A stretch of 64,000 nucleotides of DNA from Puccinia triticina (GCF_026914185.1 NC_070563.1:496001-560000); one strand, 5' to 3'. Counted from the first letter of the stretch, positions 30,941-42,760 are shown. A program made the numbers and translations. The notes: generated by a model not told the origin, from the letters alone.

Positions 30941-32623
30941 TCAGAAATCCTGATACATGCGTGAGACTAAATCGTCAGGAAGAACTATCGCTAACATGTG
31001 TTTTGGCTCACGTCCGGACCTATCTCCGCGCAACAATGCGTTGGCCACGTTCTCTTTAGAGCATACCCTCTTGGCTACTAAGTCTAATTCCATATCTATT
31101 AACAGCTCCTGTATCTTTTTCCATTCCTCATTGACACATACGTGTTTCGATTTCTGCCGCGTGATGACTCCTTCCGTCGTTGTGTTATCGGTCCACGCGA
31201 TGAGGGTCTTCCCGGGGCGGATATCGAGCTGTTCCATTGCAATGAGGCCAAGGCGTATCGCCACCGTTTTGAGCCACGCAATGTCTTTTGGCTTTTCTGG
31301 GCCTTTCTCCCATCCTTTTAGCAGTTTAAATTGGGCCCATCGGCGACCTATCGTGACCCCTATGCCGTAGCTCGTCGATGCATCGCCCACCCACCCAATT
31401 TCGGTCGGGTCCGGGTTGCGGATCATCCTGGTTTCCTTGTAGTTTAGCAGTGTTTTAAACCAGAACTCCATATCAATCCTTGCGCCCTTTGGGATCGGTA
31501 GTTCTTTGCTCCGTACTTTCCAGCCGTTCATCCACCCGTACAGGCCGTTCAAGTAGCAACGGAGTTGAGGTAGTATGTATGTTACGTGATTCAGGCGGCC
31601 GGCCATTTTCTCGATGTGCTTGAAAGGAAAGACTCGGCCGGGTTCTAGGAGGTCTTTGACCTGTTGTACTCGCTGAAACCGTTTGTCTTGTGGAAGGCGT
31701 ACCGTTTTTCTGGTCGCGTTCCAGATGAATCCTATGTATTTCTGTTCCTCCTGAAATGGGACGAACTTCATGACATTTGTCTTCACTCCAAGCTCGTCGG
31801 ACCAAGCAACTATCTGTTCCATTTCCAGGGGCTCCGTTGCTTTCTTGACGAATAAGTTGTTGTCTACCCAGCGGAAGACGTTCACGAGCCGGAATTCGCT
31901 CAGCATTAGCAATTTCCATGCATCCGCTGGTTGGCCAAATGAGCCGCATCCCGCCACGCCGCCAAAGGCGATCCTTGTGTCTATGAGGATTTCGTCATCG
32001 AAGTTCCTAATCATCAGATATGGCCACTGGGATCTGGCCGTAGGGATTTGGCGGTATGCCTTTTCCCAGTCGAATATGGCTAGGAGGAATGGTTCTTTTT
32101 GTCGTCGGAAAAATCGGGATACTGACTCGAAGTCATCCCAGGTAGTCATGTAGTCCTTCTTGTCGACAAACGAGTTCACCGATGGCGTATCTGGGTCACC
32201 CCTTGGGAAAGAGAGGTTGTTGATAGGCCTTACTGAGCCATCCCCGTTCACCACGGCGCCTAACGGGTTCGTCCTAAAGAAACCGAATTTCTTGTGGACC
32301 TGTTCCAGTGTGTACGGCCCGAACATTCGTCCTGCCTCTATTTCCTTTGTAATTGAATATTCTATCTTTTCTTTTGCCCGGAGTGCTGATTGGTGATTGG
32401 GTGGAGCAAAGAAAGGGACTTGCATCAGGTGGTTGTGTGCCGGGATCCCTTGGTCGAAACCTTCACGGAAGCCATCTATGACGTCTTGGTATTCTTCTAG
32501 GAGGCCGGCTTTTTTTAGGCTCCTCTCCCATTCCTCAACGTTCATCTCACACTTAATCTCGGATGGCCACCGCGGCTCCGGGCCAGCGCTCACATGGTTT
32601 TCCTCACCGGGCTCTTGGTCCAT
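30941..32623 (-). CDS. Reverse transcriptase-RNase H of DIRS-like element
   Basis: The 560-residue product starts MDQEPGEENHVSAGPEPRW. RT motifs can be followed: RPINNLSFP, then motif A LLAIFDWEKAYRQIPT with the catalytic Asp, the glycine-rich FGGVAGCGSFGQPADAWKLL, and motif C FRWVDNNLFVKK. Motif C normally carries two aspartates (xxDD); here the second is Asn (WVDN), which may impair polymerisation. A thumb-like region and an RNase H domain follow (WVGDASTSYGIGV, IAWTDNTTTEGVI, ANALLRGDRSG). The frame is intact over full length. It lies between gag and the recombinase and is presumably expressed from the same transcript. Confidence 0.88.
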   Translation of the reverse strand: MDQEPGEENHVSAGPEPRWPSEIKCEMNVEEWERSLKKAGLLEEYQDVIDGFREGFDQGIPAHNHLMQVPFFAPPNHQSALRAKEKIEYSITKEIEAGRMFGPYTLEQVHKKFGFFRTNPLGAVVNGDGSVRPINNLSFPRGDPDTPSVNSFVDKKDYMTTWDDFESVSRFFRRQKEPFLLAIFDWEKAYRQIPTARSQWPYLMIRNFDDEILIDTRIAFGGVAGCGSFGQPADAWKLLMLSEFRLVNVFRWVDNNLFVKKATEPLEMEQIVAWSDELGVKTNVMKFVPFQEEQKYIGFIWNATRKTVRLPQDKRFQRVQQVKDLLEPGRVFPFKHIEKMAGRLNHVTYILPQLRCYLNGLYGWMNGWKVRSKELPIPKGARIDMEFWFKTLLNYKETRMIRNPDPTEIGWVGDASTSYGIGVTIGRRWAQFKLLKGWEKGPEKPKDIAWLKTVAIRLGLIAMEQLDIRPGKTLIAWTDNTTTEGVITRQKSKHVCVNEEWKKIQELLIDMELDLVAKRVCSKENVANALLRGDRSGREPKHMLAIVLPDDLVSRMYQDF

Positions 32624-32927
32624 CTCGTGACTGTCGCTGGTTGTTTCACAAAGCTCACAGTCAGAAATTCTGGCTTCTATTTTATTTCACGGAAATTCCA
32701 TATGCGGTTCATTTCTCAGAGATAGGGAAAAGGAGACAATTGGATCGGTTGGGAGGGGCCCTTAAATGGGGAGGGATCTTAACAATTAGGTTGGGGGATA
32801 GGAGTGAAACTAGAAGGAAAAAGGGGGTGAGGGGAAAGAGGGGGGAGGTGGGGAGCAAGCGGGGATGCGCTCAGGAAGGGGAGGAAGATGAAAAGAAAAT
32901 AGGGGGGGGTTCCTTGTGCGGTCGTAT

Positions 32928-34391
32928 TCACCTGTACTTGGCGAGTTGTCCATCGCCTGGCTGTCCTGCATTCCGGATGCTTCTCGGATCAATGTAGTTC
33001 GGATCGAACTGATTGCCCTTGTAGCCTCCCTTAGCTGGCCTCGTCGGGACCTGGGATCCTGCGGGGGCTGTTGGGGGTTTCGGAGGTAGGTTCGCCTTCC
33101 CTCTGTCTGAGTTCTGGTTAGCAACCTGTTTAGGCGGGGCCGGGGCTGCTGGGACTGGTTTTGCTCCTGTATGCACATCCCACTTGCACCTCGGTCCTCC
33201 TATGGCGTACGGGTTGCACCTCACCCCGATCTCATCGAAATCTTTCGCCTCACCGTATGCGTCGTCTGCGGTATCTTGCTTGAATATTGAGATGTCGGAA
33301 AATGACTCTTCTCCGCCGCTTTCTGGTCGAAAAGCGAACGCGTTTTTCCTGATCCGAATGTCGTATCGGAGTCCAACCATGAAGCCGTGTCTCTTCATCA
33401 GCCTGTCGCAGTGGCTCTTGTGGATGAGGAGCCACTCCACTAGGGTCTTGTACTTGTACTTGATGCCTAGTGTTTCGCGGGCGCAGGCGTGGTTGAGTGT
33501 CCAGTCGATGAAGGTTTGTCGCCATTTGTCTGGGACCGGAAACCCGTGGTAGCGGAGTCCTTTCTCTGCTGCCGTCTCGTCCGTTTTTGGTCTGTTTAGT
33601 GACTGGTAGACCAGGGCCTTCTCTTGCCATTCCTTATTGAAAATGGTGAAGGGGAGAGGGCCCTTCAGCTCGAGTATCAGTTTATGGAAGTAGGGGGTGA
33701 ATCCCCCGTCGTCGTGGCTGTTGGAGACGCCCCAGACGAACTTCGTGGTGCCGACCTGAGTATCTGATCGCTACTCTGCCGGTCGCTTCAATGGGATTAG
33801 CTGGAGTCCGTCTTGGGCTTTTGGGCGTTCTATGACTCCCGTCGCTGTTCTTTCTCTTCCTCCCGTAGCCTTTGTCCTCTCCGCCAACTTGTCCCACATC
33901 CCTAACAATTGGTTGGCCTTTCCTTCGTCGCCCTCCTCTTGTGCCTTGAGCGCTTTCTCGAGAATCATGTCCGCGGCTCTCTCTTTTGCCACCCTCGGAT
34001 CTTCTTGGAGTTTGATAATGGCGCCATTGTCTTCTTCCTCTCTTCCTGCGTCCTCGATTGTGTGTGTCGCTCCCAAGGCTCTTGCCATTTCTGGGCCTTG
34101 TTGGCCGAGCTTGGTGGCTGTTTCAACGACTTCGCGGCTTGGAGTTTCTTTAGCTTTCTTCGGCTGTTTGACTGTGGCCTTCTTTGGGGCTGTGGTCTTC
34201 GCCGCTCTTGGGGGGTTTGTTTTGGGGGCTGGGGCGCTCTGAGCTGCTGGTGCCTGGGTGGTTGGGATGCTGGGGTCTGGTTGAATATCGTCTGGAGGAG
34301 TGGGGTTTGAGGGGGCATGTTGTGTGGTATCTACTGCTAATTCTGTCGATGCTTTGAGTTGGTTGCTGGTTTCTGCTATGGGATTAGACAT
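32928..34391 (-). CDS. gag-like protein of DIRS-like element with in-frame TAG
   Basis: The frame opens at 34391 (MSNPIAETSNQLKASTELAV) with a low-complexity Pro/Ala/Lys region and a charged helix (DMILEKALKAQEEGDEGKAN). It meets TAG at 33773-33771 after RPAE and then continues open in the same frame to the stop at 32928. The downstream half has folded-protein character (TTKFVWGVSNSHDDGGFTPY, LTLNH-type helices, RCNPYAIGGPRCKWD) and a basic, Pro/Gly-rich tail ending GQLAKYR. The stop is therefore either readthrough-dependent or a single inactivating mutation. Position 5' of the RT gene and the composition support a gag role. Confidence 0.7.
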
Positions 34392-34399
34392 TGTATGGG

Positions 34400-35195
34400 G
34401 TTTTTATTGACGGAAGGTTTGTGGGATCGGAGTGTGGGATTTACGGTTGGGATTTACGGAAAGAAAGAAGGGGGAAATTCAAGGTTTAGTGTCGTCGTTG
34501 GCTGCAGTTTGAATTGTATCCCTCTATTATTTGAAAAGAAAATAGTACGGTTCTTGAGTCTTTGCAGACTGGGTAAGCTGTACTAAGGGATCAAGAAAGT
34601 GAGGGAGATAGGGGAGGGTGCCGGACAGAAGGGCGAGTTCGCAGGGGGGAAGAGACCGTCTCCGAATGTCTAGCGGGCAGGTCTCTCTTTCGGTTCCTCC
34701 CTATACTCGCCAGGGCGTCGCTCCGCCTCTGAAGAGGCGTGACCCCAGTATCATCTCAGATCCTTACAGGGTACCCTGCCCTTGAGTTACGGGGACGGGT
34801 CCCTGTCGCGCTGGCTCGTATGGGGTAGACGGCCCCGTGGACCAATCCCACCTCCCGTTACACTCCCGGTAAAAGAACATAATTTCGTGTTCCAGTACGG
34901 ATTTTCCGAAGTTTTCCAGTTCGAAAAAAATATGTATATGCATGTATATGTATATGCAAATACACTTCAAGAAGCATAAATGTGACATAAGTTTGGGTGA
35001 GATTATGTAAAAACATCCCTGCCAAATGCCATTTGTAAATGCATGATTCAATTTTGAAGACCACACTGATTTCCAAAATCATCTCTTGAACTGTGTTGCA
35101 GTGAGCTTTGGGGTCAGCCTCTCCCCCCAGAAGCAATATCCCAGGGTCTTCAAAATTCCAAATACCATCTCCTGCTTCACTCATATCACTACATA
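34400..35195. other. 5' flank of DIRS-like element, then AT-rich intergenic DNA
   Basis: Up to about 34,870 the sequence is GC-rich and probably the element's 5' untranslated end. Beyond that it is AT-rich. No coding sequence is supported. Confidence 0.45.
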
Positions 35196-37961
35196 ATGAT
35201 CATGAACCTTGATGAACAGAGAAAGGTTTATGAAAGGGAAGGAAAATCTATGTTCATAGAGGATTCTGCCAATAATGTCCTTGCTCCCTCACACCCCAAC
35301 TCTTGTGCTCCTTCAGTTCTTTTCCCACCAAATTTGGCCCATAAAAGAAGATTTTCACTTCCCATTCAACCAGAATTCATAAATTTACAATCTTCAACAA
35401 ACTTTCATAACTCAAGCTTACCATTAACACAACTGGAGCCTCACATAATTCAATTCATGGGCCATGGAAATACCCATCAAACTGTTGATTCTGGAGAAGT
35501 ACACCAGAATGATCCCAAAATATCAGATGTCTCTAGTTTTTCTTACCAATTACCCCAGACTCAAGGTAGTTTCATCAGCTCCGTTGATGGTGATCTATCT
35601 AAGCAACAAGGTCATACTGGTTTATACAGTGACTCATTAATACCTGAAGATATAATAAACGTAAGGTTAGGAAATTTTGGTTTGCAGAAGATGCCTCAGC
35701 CTCATTTCAGGAAAAGGGTAACAAGCTTAGATAGTCCCCATTTGAAGTACCAAGAATCTGAAAGCTTCATCAAGATAGGTGATAGAATCAAACACTTCCC
35801 ATCAGCTCAACATGATTTACTCAAGCTTTCAAATCCCACCAACACTTCCTCTCAACCAACCTCAATAAACCATGTTGGGAAATTTCTTGCTCAACCTCTT
35901 CATCATCAACATGAATCATTTATTCAACCTCTCAAGGATCCAAATCATCCACAGCAATATAATCATCAACAGCAATATTTTTGTTCCCCTCCTAACCCTG
36001 GTAATTGTCAATCACAATGTGTGTATGATCCCATAATGATACATGAGTTTTCCAATCATGATGAAATGCTTTGTCAACAGAGATATATTCCCCAAAATCA
36101 TCATGATGCCAACAACCTTCAATGTTTTGAAACTCATGATGGCAGAATCAAACAAACAAATGGTATTTGCCCACCTTTTCACAAGACCTTTTTAGATCAA
36201 GATTCTCAAATGCATCAGGGGAACCATCTGCAAAATCTATTTCCTCTGCAAGATTTTGAGAATAACCATCATTGCCCAAGTGATAATTCCCAAGTAGTTT
36301 ACCAACCATGTGGTGAATCTTATTTTCTTGGAATTAAAAATATTTCTGTGAATGATTGATTTAATTTCCCACTTTTTGGCCACCATTCAGGTCTACCTTT
36401 CCTGACCCAACAAATTCTACAAGGAAAAAATATTATTGATGGGAATTCAGACCAAAACCAACCTCTGCAGAATAAAAAAACCAGTGAGATTCATTTCATT
36501 AAATATTGGATTTGATTTCCTTTTTTTATTATATAATTTGTCTATTTTTCTAATTGTCTTCTTATATTTTTTGCAGATATTTTGTCATTAGACTCAAACT
36601 CATCAGATACATCCCACATGGCACAAGCCAACAAATCCCAATCATCTGCTAAAAATATTCCAAGCTGGGTAGTTGGATCAGAGCCATACACTCCTTCTGA
36701 TGATGAATTTCTCTCAAAAACAATAATGGAGAAACAACCCAGATGTCATGAGGACTGGGTGGATGTACAGATGATGTACAACCAATATTCCCGTGAGCAC
36801 AAAAGAGAGGAACATACAATTAATTCTCTGAGGGCAAGATATTGGAACATGACCAATTATCCAAAAGAGATTAGTGATCCTGATTGTCCATATCATATTA
36901 AGCTCTACAAAATAGCTCAGCAGTCCATTGAAAACAGTGTATTCTCAATGAGTCCTGAAAGTATAGAATTGAGACTGGATCAGATGGATGGGTAAGTTCT
37001 TTGATATATTCAGTAATCTAAATTTTTGAGATTTCTTGGGTTTGACATAATGTTTACTGGGTTATTTTGATGAAAATGCAGTGATGAAGGATTCAAGGCA
37101 CTCAACCATGTTCCATCACCAGAAGTTTGGCTGAATTCAATTCAAGGAAAAAAGTTTAGGAGTTACACACCATCAATAATTTCTTTTCAGGATTCATGTG
37201 TATCTGAAAGATGCTTTTCAGAGCTTGATAATGATAAGAAGAATTCACAAATTGAGATTAATGGAAAGAAAGTGGTTACCACAACAAACCAATCTAAAAA
37301 GCCAGTTCCAATGAACATAAAAAGTAGTTTTGCCACACTCCCTATGGAATCCAACCCAAATTTATTGAAGATACATACCAGATCCCCTTGTGGCTCTGAA
37401 TTTTCCTCTTCAAAATCCATGCTTTCCAAGAACTCCAGAGAAAATTTGAGAACCATAGAAGAGGCCATATACATAAAGCCCAAGTTTAAGCCATGCTTTG
37501 CTTCAATGGGTTCCTGCAAGGATCATGAGGATAGAGTAGAATTTAAAGGCAGCCTGGGATTTGGCTTTCATCATGATCAGGAAGAAAGAAAAAATAGCAC
37601 TGAGAAGATTCTTGAATTTTACAAGAACAGCTTTCATGAGGCAGACTCCAAAATCAGGTTTTTGGAACAAAGGATTGCCGATTTGAATCATGAAAAAGAA
37701 AACACATTTGGAAATCTCAAATGCATTATCAAAAGCCTTGAACATGATAATAAAAATTTGAGTAACCAATTAAGCAGGGGTAATGCTGAGAAACATGACT
37801 TGCTGGATCAGATAAAACAATATCAAAATGAGTTATTGGAGATCCATCTAGAAAAACACAGACTCAGTGTTGAGAAAATTATGGATGAAGAATTTAATCA
37901 ACCTATGCAAATTCATAGTGGAATGAGATTTAATGGAGATGAAAGAAGACCCATACCATGA
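35196..37961 (+). CDS. Four-exon protein with SANT/Myb-like domain and C-terminal coiled coil
   Basis: The start is ATG 35196 (MIMNLDEQRKVYEREGKSMF). Proposed exons are 35196-36279, 36391-36483, 36577-36991 and 37082-37961. All joins keep frame: HCP-S-LPFLTQQ, KT-N-ILSLDSN and QMDG-DEGFKAL. Alternative donors for exon 1 exist; its own frame stops at 36357. Exon 1 is low-complexity and rich in His, Gln, Asn and Ser (HHQHES, YNHQQQYF). Exon 3 holds a tryptophan-spaced module, PSWVVGSEPYTPSDDEFLSK ... DWVDVQMMYNQYS ... SLRARYWNM, like the helix pattern of SANT/Myb DNA-binding domains. Exon 4 ends with a heptad-rich coiled coil (FLEQRIADLNHEKENTFGNL). The architecture suggests a nuclear regulator. 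No transposase motif or terminal repeat was seen around it, so it may be a host gene. Confidence 0.65.
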
Positions 37962-37974
37962 TCAAATCAACTAT

Positions 37975-38880
37975 TTGATCCTTTTCTATATGGGAGAACA
38001 TGTAATTCTCATGTCTACAGCATGACATCAGATTCACAAATTACAAGGTTTTGGTTTTTGTTACTATTCAAATCTCTATGTATTATTTACCTTCTGCTTT
38101 CACATTGATCTCCAAGACATTCAATCCCAAAATATTTTTTCCTCTTCATCACTAGCTTTATGCTTTTCATTATTCCAGGCAATCATCAAAATAGAATGTA
38201 ATAATAATAATAGTAACTAGAGATCCTCTCTACTTTAGTATATAAACTGTTGATCAACATCCACAAAGCTCTTCCAGGAAATCCTCAGATGATTGCAGGG
38301 AACAAATTTGTATTTGTATTTTTTTTTGTATCTCCAATCTTGACATGGGTTTGGGGTTTGTGGGAGAATTCTAAAACAAAATATCAAAAAACTTCCTACA
38401 TGAGGTCCTTTTGGGCCCCAAATTCCAACAGATGTGATGCAACCCCTAGTACCTACCACATGCATGATTTATGAAATGTTTTGCATTTTTTGATGTGTAA
38501 ATTGGATACACCTCAGTCCTCACCCCTGTGGATGTAGCTAGAGCACCAGCATGCATCAGGGAGATGGTGGTTTGGTTACCTTCATTGCTATGTTATTGGA
38601 GATGTTTCCCACCAGAAACAGGTAGTCTAAAAAAACATGAATTCCTGTCTGTAAGAAGGAGAATTCATATTTTTAATTGCAAACTCTTAACAATACCAGT
38701 AGTAGTAATAACTTGAAGGAAAAAACAGGATCAATATATGAATGTTTGAATAACATGATAACATTTTTGATTTTTAACTTAATAGGAAGGTTGAAATTTG
38801 AAGTGACAAACAACAATTTATGATTTGAATAATATGAGACAGGAACTATAAATTTACAAGAAAAACAACTTGATCATGAG
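37975..38880. other. AT-rich intergenic DNA
   Basis: No frame longer than about 75 residues has protein-like composition. It includes the presumed 3' end of the SANT-like gene. Confidence 0.45.
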
Positions 38881-39054
38881 TAATCACCAGGAAAAAAATA
38901 GCCACTTGATGACAAGTGACATCATGCCAGCTCAAGTGGGCTACCCACCATCTACGCACCATCTAACCACATCTCCCTCCCCATCTACTTACCTTTCAGA
39001 ATTTCCACAGGAGATCCTCATTTTTTTCTGGGCACCACTAATCCCCGTTTCTGG

Positions 39055-39195
39055 TCAGCTGATACTCAGCTTTGGCTCCCAGCTCATGCTTAGCTTTGGT
39101 GCCCAGCTCATGCTCAGCTTTGGTGCCCAGGTCATGCTCAGCTTTGGTGTCCAGCTCATGCTCAGCTTTGAGGCTCAGCTTAGACTCAGCTTAGG
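39055..39195 (+). repeat. 24-bp minisatellite (CAGCTCATGCTCAGCTTTGG + TGCC)
   Basis: Five to six units are present, translating in one frame to QLMLSFGA repeats. Diverged units continue after the nested element, at 39605-39905. Confidence 0.85.
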
Positions 39196-39209
39196 ACTAT
39201 CATCAACTA

Positions 39210-39590
39210 TGGGTAGTTACATTACTGATAACGGCAACATAACGGTAACGTAACGATTTACCTGCCGTTACAGTTACTGTTACGCGCAACGGCGGTGCGT
39301 TATGTTATCACATTGATGTAACAGCATTTTTTCAATGCTATTTACGTCATTGGAGCACCCAGAGCGCCGGATAACAGTTGGATTTCAGGATAAAAGTAGC
39401 CAACTTTTGCCTGTTATATTTGCGTTATCCCCTGGATAACACAATAACGGTCTCAAAATATGAGGCCTGTTAGGTTACGCGCAAGGCCCAAAAAAACGAT
39501 GTTACTAATAACGTAACGCGCCGCAGTGCGTCACGAGGAGAGTTATGTTACCAAAATTATGTGGATAACGGAAAGTAATGTAACTACCCA
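39210..39590. mobile_element. 381-bp MITE with TIR TGGGTAGTTACATTAC
   Basis: The ends TGGGTAGTTACATTAC (39210) and GTAATGTAACTACCCA (ending 39590) are inverted repeats. The interior is dense in GATAACG/CGTTAT words in both orientations. It splits the surrounding minisatellite. There is no coding capacity, and the target duplication is unclear. Confidence 0.8.
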
Positions 39591-40624
39591 TTAATGTTGC
39601 TATCATTGGCCCAGCCAATGCTCAGCTTTGGACCAGTATTGGCTCAGCTGATTCTCAGCTTTTGAAAATTCTTGGCCCAGCTGGTGTTAATCTTTGGAAC
39701 AGTATTTTCCCAGCTGACCCTCAGCTCTGCACAAGCCTTTTCCAAGATTATGCTCAGCTTTGGACCATTGTTGGCTAAGCTGGTGCTCAGATTTTGAATA
39801 TTCTTGGTCCATCTGACACTGGGCTTTGTATCAGGCTTGGAATAGCCAATGCTCAGCTGTGGCCCAGGCTCAGCCAACGCCTACTGCTCAGCTTTTGATG
39901 AGCATCAGCTGTTCCTGGGGAAAATTTAGGATCAGCTGACTGTGCCCCATTGAGTGCTCTGGTGCAGTGCTGCAAGCTCTACAAGTGCTGGTGGAGCAGA
40001 CTTGGAGAAGCGCTGGAGCAGCGCTGGAGCAGCTCTGGAGCAGAAACCAAAGCTGCATCATATCACTTGCCATCAAGTGACTATATTTGTTTCCTGGTGA
40101 ATGTTTACAATAAATCAATGAATTAATTCAAGCTACCTCTAAGTCTCTGCCTGAAGTGATTTCCTAGTATGACACTTGTCTGCAAAGAACCAAAGCTGAT
40201 GAAATAGTTTCATGATCAAAGAGGGATGAGTGATAATTCTGAGGCCTTGATTTGATGAGTTGCTTTAACTGTGGTTGACTTTTGATGTGTATTGTACTTC
40301 TTGTCTCTTGAGGGTGAATGATAATGTTGAATGCTTCTAGATTTCTTGACCAAGTACGTGGAAGATCCTGAGTCCTCTTCAATTTCAAATTTGCTGCGGC
40401 CAATGTGAACTCTACCCAATTCCTCTAACATGCAAGTGACATTTCACCTGACACTGTCACTACAAGAAAAGTGATACTGCTGCCTGTTGATCATGTGAGA
40501 TACTCCAGCATATATGGTATTCAAAATTGCATATGTCACTGTTTACATAAAATCATAAAGCCAATTTTGGCTGGGAAATGTCAGTGTGCATAAAACTTAA
40601 AGTGACATCTCCCAGCCAAAATTT

Positions 40625-40794
40625 ATGGTGTTCAAAGTTGGTTTGCATAATTTTATGCATGCATAAATCATAAAATCATAAAATCATTTTTGTAGGGGGT
40701 TTTGACTGTCTGATTATGTAACCTCACCAAAACATTTTTATGATTTTATGATTTATGCATGCATAAAATTATGCAAACCAACTTTGAACACCAT
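40625..40794. mobile_element. Foldback MITE, copy 1
   Basis: The 170-bp unit begins ATGGTGTTCAAAGTTGGTTT and ends with its reverse complement. The arms include ATGCATGCATAAATCATAAA and are about 55 bp long. The central spacer contains GACTGTCTGATTATGTAA. Copy 2 lies at 61790-61968. Confidence 0.85.
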
Positions 40795-40799
40795 CATTG

Positions 40800-42750
40800 C
40801 AGTTTATGATTTTACTAGAGGCCAAGGCGGCTCCGCCGCTGCAGATACCTGGTTCCATTTATCCATCTGTTCTCTTTTATCCCTCCTTAAGTTCAATGTG
40901 TCAAACTCAGCTCTAAGCATCACACCTCACTTATGTTTGATCTCAATTCCCAAAGTACTGCTGGCAATATGTTTTCTGTTCTGTGGGGAAGTAGATCCAA
41001 CCCATTTGATGTGTCTACCACGTCAAAATGGCACAATTTAACTACAAAGCATTATGTTGGCAAAAGAATTCTGCAGTTCCTCACATGTGGTGAAGTGCAC
41101 ATCAGGCAATTAAACTGGGGTGTAGTCAATTTTAATGATGAAAGTATCCCAGAATAGTAGACATATGCCATATTTTTGACATATCTATTATCTCCCACAT
41201 TTTTACAAGACTGCAATTCATCTCAGTTTTAATTTTTTCCTATTATTACACTGGTATTTTTTATTCATTTGATAATCAAGTTTGGATTAGTGCAAAGCCC
41301 TACTGCTCTATTTCATATTTAATGAAGGCTTTGCAGCTCCATGATACGGTTTGGCATATTCACATGAAGCCACACCAGCATCTCCCACAATGCATGTGTG
41401 TGTATATCAATTGATTTCATACAATTAGAAGGATATCAAAGATAAATCACCAAGTACAGAGAAACTCAAGATTCATAAGGATATCAAAAAAGAAAACCAG
41501 AAGGCACAAGTAGCACTAGCACAAAGCAGAAAATGTTGTTTAAAGACAGTTAAGCAGCAGAAATAAAGAGTTTGTGAAGGGCTAAGGCTCCCCTCATCAG
41601 CATCAAGGGGAAAGGAAAAAAAAAAAAAACAGAGAAATATCACATAACAGTGGCTGCCTGTTGCCTGCAGTAGCAGTTGTCAACAGTGCCCTTGAGATCT
41701 TTTAATTTCTCTGGTCAGTCAGGTGATTTCCATGGATTTGTGTTGAAGTTGGATGATAACCTTGTGAAACTGCCTGCGCGGCCAGTTATTGGGTGGTAGG
41801 AGTCTGCCGAGTGATTTAAGTCAATATGAAAGTCTCAGGACATTACAAAAGAGCTGATTAAAGTTCAAGCAAGTGGATAAAAATACCTTTTTTAGGCATT
41901 GGGAGAACGTAGTTGGCACCAAGTGATATTTGACATCACCTCCGCTGTCTTCAGACGCATCAGCTGAGCCGGCAAATTTGTTTCAGATGGCCTCAATGGG
42001 CTTTCTAACCACGTTCAATAAAATGTTCAACCTGCGACAATGAGGCATAAGATTGAGAAGTACCATGGCCTTGGTGAGCCCGCAGTTGTAGCTCATAAAC
42101 AGGCCAGACAGTAACGCACTTGAGCCGATCACCAAATCGGCACTCAGAAGCTGCGAGGTCATTGTCATTGGCTTCATCAGGATGAAAATCAGGTTTTTGA
42201 CATGGAAAATCAGGTCGGCAGGCCAATGGATATTTGAAAGATAAACCCGGAACCCGTTCGTCTCTGCTGACGAGCCCGCCGGCTTCCTTGGTCTCCGTCT
42301 CTGTCCAACCCGTCAGGCTTCCTTGGTAGCCGTCTCTGTCCAACTCGTCGTTGTTGTCATCTCTGTGCAACCCATTGTTGTTGCTATTGAGTTGTTTCTG
42401 GCCGGCTGGGGCAGGGAAAGCACGCTCAATACGGCCGTACACCATCCCAGAAGGTCGTGAGAGATCGCTGCGGAGCTTGCGCCGCCATAACTTGGTCTGC
42501 AGGTGGGAATAAAAGTGAAGAAGAAGGAGCGGAGTCAGAGCTGGGGTCGGGGCCAGTGTTGTAAGTGAGGGAGGGGTTGGGTGCATCGAGATAGACGGCC
42601 CGGACCCGGTCAAGCGGCTCATCGGAAAGGTGGCCCAGGACCTCCCGGACCGTCATCCATGATCCCATCCTTGTTGAGTACAGATGTGGCAGCAAGTAGA
42701 GCGGCTTGAAGAGCACTGGGAGCAGCAGCCTCAGCGAGCGGCGTGGTGTA
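40800..42750. other. Intergenic, no supportable gene
   Basis: A dispersed word, TAGAGGCCAAGGCGGCT, occurs at 40815 and again at 48615. The 42.0-42.75 kb part is GC-richer, with overlapping open frames on the minus strand, but I recognise nothing in it. Confidence 0.4.
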
Positions 42751-42755
42751 TTTGT

Positions 42756-42760
42756 GGAAG
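42756..42760 (+). repeat. Target-site duplication of copia element, left (GGAAG)
   Basis: GGAAG precedes the left LTR and recurs directly after the right LTR at 47681-47685. Five base pairs is the usual size for Ty1/copia. Confidence 0.9.

Larger units (their letters stand above)
29200..34800 (-). mobile_element. DIRS-like tyrosine-recombinase retrotransposon, ends approximate
   Basis: Three consecutive minus-strand coding units in the order gag, RT-RNase H and tyrosine recombinase define a DIRS-type element, which lacks LTRs and integrase. Both flanks (29.2-29.7 kb and 34.4-34.8 kb) are GC-rich and differ from the AT-rich surroundings. I looked for the inverted or split direct terminal repeats expected of DIRS and PAT elements and did not find a convincing pair. 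A stem-loop CTCTAGGTGAGGAGACCTAGAG type structure lies at about 29,605-29,627. Confidence 0.75.
38886..40098. mobile_element. Inverted-repeat element enclosing a minisatellite, 1.2 kb
   Basis: The left end (38886 onward, ACCAGGAAAAAAATAGCCAC then TTGATGACAAGTGACATCAT) matches the reverse complement of the right end (40098 backwards, ACCAGGAAACAAATATAGTC then ACTTGATGGCAAGTGATATG) over about 48 bp. Between them lie tandem repeats built on CTCAGCTTTGG on both sides of a nested 381-bp insertion. No protein is encoded. The target duplication was not resolved. Confidence 0.65.
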
